Assembly (NCBI GenBank): GCA_004556055.1 | Contig: SFIW01000030.1 | Span: forward strand, 1 to 28,393 | DNA: 28,393 bases | Direction of reading: 5' to 3' | From: Planctomycetaceae bacterium | Lineage (GTDB): Bacteria; Planctomycetota; Planctomycetia; Pirellulales; Thermoguttaceae | Part shown: in pieces, positions 25,500 to 28,393 of the stretch | Position numbering within the stretch: position 1 is the first letter of the stretch | Layout of the letters: each line of letters opens with the position of its first letter | The notes under the pieces: model-generated | The model's database searches: none | What the model was told of the DNA's origin: nothing | What the model saw: the letters and a program-made list of their open reading frames with translations, nothing else | Program-made: the position numbers and the translations under genes

Positions 25500-25531
25500 A
25501 GCTCGGCCCGATGCGGCGCCGGGCTTCTTTT
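25500..25531 (+). terminator. Intrinsic terminator of the LutA-to-TPR operon
   Basis: AGCTCGGC (25500-25507) pairs with GCCGGGCT (25518-25525) with one G-U, then TCTTTTAT. It follows the TPR gene by about 20 nt and precedes the glycosyltransferases. Confidence 0.75.
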
Positions 25532-25542
25532 ATGAAGAGACC

Positions 25543-25571
25543 TTGATAAATTCTCCCTTTTTCGCTACTCT
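25543..25571 (+). promoter_or_regulatory. Possible promoter of the glycosyltransferase pair
   Basis: TTGATA (5 of 6 to the -35 consensus), 17-nt spacer, TACTCT (a weak -10). It lies between the preceding terminator and the GT8 gene. Confidence 0.4.
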
Positions 25572-25605
25572 GAAAACGCAATGCCGCGAATTAAGGGAGG
25601 TTGAC

Positions 25606-26517
25606 ATGAACCAAAGCGCTCAATTGGACGCGAACGCCTATCACGTTCTGCTTGTTTCCGACGCGAATTACAGCGCGTTTCTAGCGACGACGATCGTCTC
25701 TATTTTGAAAAACGCCGCGCCGGAAGATCGCCTCGTCTTTCATATTGTCGACTCGGGGCTCACCCAAGCCGACCGCGACTCCGTCGAGAAATTGAAGGAA
25801 ATCCGCGACTTCGAACGCATATTCTACCAACCCGACCTTCAGAAGTATCTGCACGTCTTTTGCGACGATATACAGACTTTTCCCGTCGTCGTCAATCATC
25901 GCCTCTTCGCCCCGAGCTTTCTCCCCGAGTCCCTCGACAAGATCATATATATGGACGTCGACGTCGTCGTTCTCGATTCCCTGCGCGGCTTATGGAACGT
26001 CGATCCCGGCGAGGCGATTCTCGCGGCGATCCACGATCCGAATATCCGACTTTCGCACCGAAGGGCGATCGGGCTCGACGACGACTACAAGTATTTTAAT
26101 TCGGGCGTGATCGTCATGAATCTGAAAAAGTGGCGCGAGGTCAACGCGACGGACGAGATGCTCAAGATCGCCGCGGAAATTAAAGAGAATATCGACTTCC
26201 CCGACCAGGACGTTTTGAACGTCTACTGCGCGCGTCACGCTCACACCCTGGCGCCGAAAGAATGGAACGTTCATCCGCGCGACTATCGCGAAGGGGAGAC
26301 GAAGCTTCTGCATTTCATGGGCTCGCGACAGCGCTGTCCCCACCTCGATATCCTCTATTCCTACGCTGCGGAGACTCCGTACCGCGCCTTGCCGATGCAG
26401 GGGCTCGCATATCGGATCAATCGAGGGGTGCAACGCGCGTTTTGCAACACGTTGTGTTTCTTCTTCTTCCCGAGAAAGATCCGGCGCGCGATTCGTCGGC
26501 GTTTTAATTTGCGGTGA
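25606..26517 (+). CDS. Glycosyltransferase family 8 protein
   Basis: 303 residues. GT8 enzymes transfer sugars from a nucleotide donor with retention, often in LPS or glycan assembly. The metal-binding DxD is D117-V-D119 in KIIYMDVDVVVLDSL. The acceptor/donor block KYFNSGVIVMNLKKWR lies at about 162-177, and LLHFMGSRQR is the usual C-terminal His-containing motif. The C-terminus is hydrophobic then very basic (CFFFFPRKIRRAIRRRF), which could attach it to the membrane surface. GGGAGG lies 5 nt before the ATG at 25606, which I prefer over an in-frame start at 25543. Its stop overlaps or nearly touches the next gene, a GT2. Confidence 0.92.
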   Translation: MNQSAQLDANAYHVLLVSDANYSAFLATTIVSILKNAAPEDRLVFHIVDSGLTQADRDSVEKLKEIRDFERIFYQPDLQKYLHVFCDDIQTFPVVVNHRLFAPSFLPESLDKIIYMDVDVVVLDSLRGLWNVDPGEAILAAIHDPNIRLSHRRAIGLDDDYKYFNSGVIVMNLKKWREVNATDEMLKIAAEIKENIDFPDQDVLNVYCARHAHTLAPKEWNVHPRDYREGETKLLHFMGSRQRCPHLDILYSYAAETPYRALPMQGLAYRINRGVQRAFCNTLCFFFFPRKIRRAIRRRFNLR

Positions 26518-26534
26518 GAAGGGCGGTGCGGACG

Positions 26535-27578
26535 ATGGAAAACGAAACGATAGACAACGCGCCTCTTGTCTCGACGGTGATGAGCGTTCACAACACGCCG
26601 GAAGAATTTCTCCGCGCGTCGATCGCGTCGATTCTCAGTCAGACGTATCCTAACTTCGAGCTGATTATCGTCGACGACGCCTCCGACGAGACGACTGCGG
26701 CGATCCTGCGCGAATACGCGACCAGACCGCGCGTCAAACTCCTTGTCAACGAGAAGAATCTGCGCCTTGCGGGCTCCTTGAATCGCGCGATTCGCGTCGC
26801 GAAAGGAAAATATATCGCAAGAATGGACTCCGACGACGTCGCCATGCCCGACCGCTTCGAAAAGCAGGTCGCGTTTCTCGAAAAATACCCCGACGTCGAC
26901 GTCCTCGGCTCCGAAATCCTCCTCCTTAAAAACGGTTCTCTCTCGCCGATGAGAAAGCGCGACAACGCCCCGTGGCAGATTCAAGGACGCATCCCCTTCG
27001 GGTGCCAGGGCGTGTGTCATCCGACCGTCATGCTCCGCGCCGAACTCTTTACGCGCGACGACTTCTATTACGACGAATCTTTCGAAGTCGCTCAAGATTT
27101 TCAGCTTTGGTCGAGAATCGCCATGCGCCGAAAGATTTACGTCTACCCCGAACCGCTTCTGCAATATCGCGAAAGCGAGTTCCAGGTCTCGAACGCGAAA
27201 CGAGACAAAATCGCGTTTTTCCGTTCGAAAGCGATCCTTGCGCAGCTTAAAAATTTCGAGATAGAGCCGACGGAGGAAGAAAAGACGCTGCACGTGCAAT
27301 TAGCGCTCGGCAAACGCGTCGCGTCGACCGCCGCGCTCTTCGCGTGGGCGCAAAAGCTATGCGACGCCAACCGACGTCTGAAAAACTACGATCCGATCGC
27401 CTTCGAATACTATCTGCGCCGACTTCAGTTTAATTCCGCCTTGCACACGACGACCCACGCGGGCCCGACTCCGCGAAACGTCGCGGCGACCTTCCGCGCC
27501 CTCGCAATGTATCTCGCCGCAAAACGCGCCTATTCGCGCAAATCGAAGAGGGAAGGGAACCCCTACCAAGAGAAGTGA
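26535..27578 (+). CDS. Glycosyltransferase family 2 protein
   Basis: 347 residues. A GT-A fold inverting transferase: VSTVMSVHNTPEEFLRASIASILSQTYPNFE, shown here by VDD (46-48), NLRLAGSLNRAI and the D98-S-D100 metal site in ARMDSDDVAMPDRF, then AQDFQLWSRI. The C-terminal ~100 residues are helical and not recognised. The start could be GTG 26514, which overlaps the GT8 stop, or ATG 26535; I choose the ATG because the domain begins soon after it and AAGGG lies upstream. It works most likely with the GT8 on the same surface glycan. Confidence 0.9.
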   Translation: MENETIDNAPLVSTVMSVHNTPEEFLRASIASILSQTYPNFELIIVDDASDETTAAILREYATRPRVKLLVNEKNLRLAGSLNRAIRVAKGKYIARMDSDDVAMPDRFEKQVAFLEKYPDVDVLGSEILLLKNGSLSPMRKRDNAPWQIQGRIPFGCQGVCHPTVMLRAELFTRDDFYYDESFEVAQDFQLWSRIAMRRKIYVYPEPLLQYRESEFQVSNAKRDKIAFFRSKAILAQLKNFEIEPTEEEKTLHVQLALGKRVASTAALFAWAQKLCDANRRLKNYDPIAFEYYLRRLQFNSALHTTTHAGPTPRNVAATFRALAMYLAAKRAYSRKSKREGNPYQEK

Positions 27579-27778
27579 ATAAAAAACGTCCGGTTCGAAG
27601 AAAGACAAGACGCTCTTTTTCGATGCGCGGCTCAGAACCATCGGAAAAAGAACGCCCGTCGAATTACTGCAAAAACGATTCGGCGTCAGAAAATCAACTC
27701 CACCATGCATTACGCTATGAGAAACAACAAAATATGAACTGGCGTACAGAATCTACATCAGACAGATAGGTAGCTTCA
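27579..27778. other. Transition region from host-like to A+T-rich DNA
   Basis: 200 bp between the GT2 gene and the hsdS gene. G+C content falls within it. A short open frame without a start codon runs 27583-27720 (it includes FFDARLRTIGKRTPVELL), which looks more protein-like than random, but I do not recognise it. A GTG-started 64-codon ORF (27575-27769) is in another frame and lacks a ribosome-binding site. No tRNA, attachment site or transposase is seen. Confidence 0.4.
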
Positions 27779-28321
27779 ATGAATATATGGCAATCAGTAA
27801 AAGTCGCTGAGCTAGGAAGGATTGTAACTGGGAAAACTCCCAAAACTGCCATTACTGAAAACTATGGAGGAGACATTCTTTTTCTCACCCCTTCAGATGA
27901 TATGTCAGTTAAGTATGTAAGCAATACTGCGAAAACTTTGACTGAGAGAGGGGTGTCAGAAGTAAAAAACGCCTTGCTTCCGCCTGATACCGTTTGTGTT
28001 AGCTGTATTGGCTCTGACCTCGGAAAAGTTGTTATCACTTCGAAAAATACAGTGACAAATCAGCAAATCAATTCAATCATAGTAGATAAAAAGCGGTTTG
28101 ATGTTTCTTTCGTTTATTATGCTATGCTAATCTTGGGAAAGGAATTAAACTTTATCAGCAAGACGTCGACGGCTGTTCCTATTGTTAATAAGTCTTCCTT
28201 TTCAGCTTATAAAATATTATGTCCCTCATTAGAACAGCAAAAAAAAATCGTCACTATCCTTTCTGCTCTTGATTCAAAAATTGAGTGCAATAAGCAGATA
28301 AACGATAATTTAGCGGCTTAA
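27779..28321 (+). CDS. hsdS: Half-size type I restriction-modification specificity subunit (HsdS)
   Basis: HsdS recognises the DNA target of a type I restriction-modification complex with HsdM and HsdR. This gene encodes only 180 residues: one target-recognition domain (ELGRIVTGKTPKT, FLTPSDDMS, CIGSDLGKV, NQQINSIIVD) and one conserved helical region (SLEQQKKIVTILSALDSKIE then NKQINDNLAA). A full HsdS has two of each, about 400 residues. It is markedly A+T-rich (about 33-42% G+C in the lines I counted). The Shine-Dalgarno is weak (AGGTAG). The stop TAA overlaps that of an inverted hsdS end on the other strand. It may be a half-subunit, a silent cassette, or a truncated copy cut by an inversion. 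Confidence 0.88.
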   Translation: MNIWQSVKVAELGRIVTGKTPKTAITENYGGDILFLTPSDDMSVKYVSNTAKTLTERGVSEVKNALLPPDTVCVSCIGSDLGKVVITSKNTVTNQQINSIIVDKKRFDVSFVYYAMLILGKELNFISKTSTAVPIVNKSSFSAYKILCPSLEQQKKIVTILSALDSKIECNKQINDNLAA

Positions 28322-28393
28322 AGCTGGACGTCTGAAACGTCGATTTCACCGGACATGAGTTTCGGAAGAAGGGTATCTCTGAGACGGGTTAGT
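28318..28393 (-). CDS. hsdS: C-terminal end of a second, inverted HsdS subunit (partial)
   Basis: On the minus strand the frame entering from the right edge reads ...RDTLLPKLMSGEIDVSD... and stops at 28318-28320. This is the typical extreme C-terminus of a full type I HsdS (helix ending in LRDTLLPKLMSGE). Only 24 codons are inside the window. Its stop TAA (TTA on the plus strand) overlaps the stop of the plus-strand hsdS by two bases, so the two genes meet tail to tail. The remainder, and hsdM and hsdR, are presumably to the right of the window. Confidence 0.75.
   Translation of the reverse strand, partial: LTRLRDTLLPKLMSGEIDVSDVQL

Noticed and set aside
27586..27600. T-loop-like GGTTCGAA suggesting a tRNA 3' end as an integration site
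   Set aside because: No acceptor stem, anticodon stem or CCA can be fitted around it; the upstream bases are the end of the GT2 coding sequence.
27575..27769. 64-codon GTG-started ORF after the GT2 gene
   Set aside because: No ribosome-binding site, basic low-complexity start, and it crosses the composition boundary; no similarity recognised.
1..28393. CRISPR array, insertion sequence or rRNA/tRNA genes
   Set aside because: I looked for regular direct repeats, transposase motifs and tRNA-like cloverleaf ends and found none that hold up.

Overview
The window looks like a chromosomal segment of a G+C-rich Planctomycetota bacterium, most likely Pirellulales-like. This rests on the family mix and on a tandem pair of membrane-anchored coiled-coil proteins of a type I associate with planctomycetes. 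It is an inference from protein style, since there is no rRNA or other taxonomic marker. Coding is dense, spacers are short, and codon use is heavy in GTC/GAC/CGC. This symmetric usage leaves very long empty frames antisense to the real genes.

Positions 1-12934 are all minus strand. In transcription order they hold a Ski2-like DEFH helicase, a secreted S46 peptidase followed by a strong terminator, rdgB and proA as a likely pair, hrpA, and a VWA-domain protein with a long acidic tail that runs off the left edge. Positions 12935-13365 form a divergent intergenic region with promoter-like elements in both directions and a leader hairpin.

Positions 13366-27578 are all plus strand. They hold an A-type Fe-S carrier (erpA-like), a DnaJ/CbpA-type co-chaperone, and two tandem paralogues (TM anchor, coiled coil, beta-domain, calcium-loop-like motif, basic tail), each with its own near-identical promoter. 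These are followed by uppP, purD, a probable four-gene operon (LutA-like CCG protein, cyclase-family hydrolase, two secreted helical/TPR proteins) and a GT8-GT2 glycosyltransferase pair. Several units end in recognisable intrinsic terminators.

From about 27.6 kb the base composition drops sharply in G+C. A half-size type I restriction specificity subunit (hsdS) on the plus strand meets, tail to tail with overlapping stop codons, the C-terminal end of a second hsdS on the minus strand. This looks like the left edge of an acquired, possibly invertible, type I restriction-modification locus.

The envelope theme (UppP, glycosyltransferases, S46 peptidase, exported TPR proteins, MreC-like paralogues) is the strongest functional thread. 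The paralogue pair and the inverted hsdS junction are the two places most worth following up.
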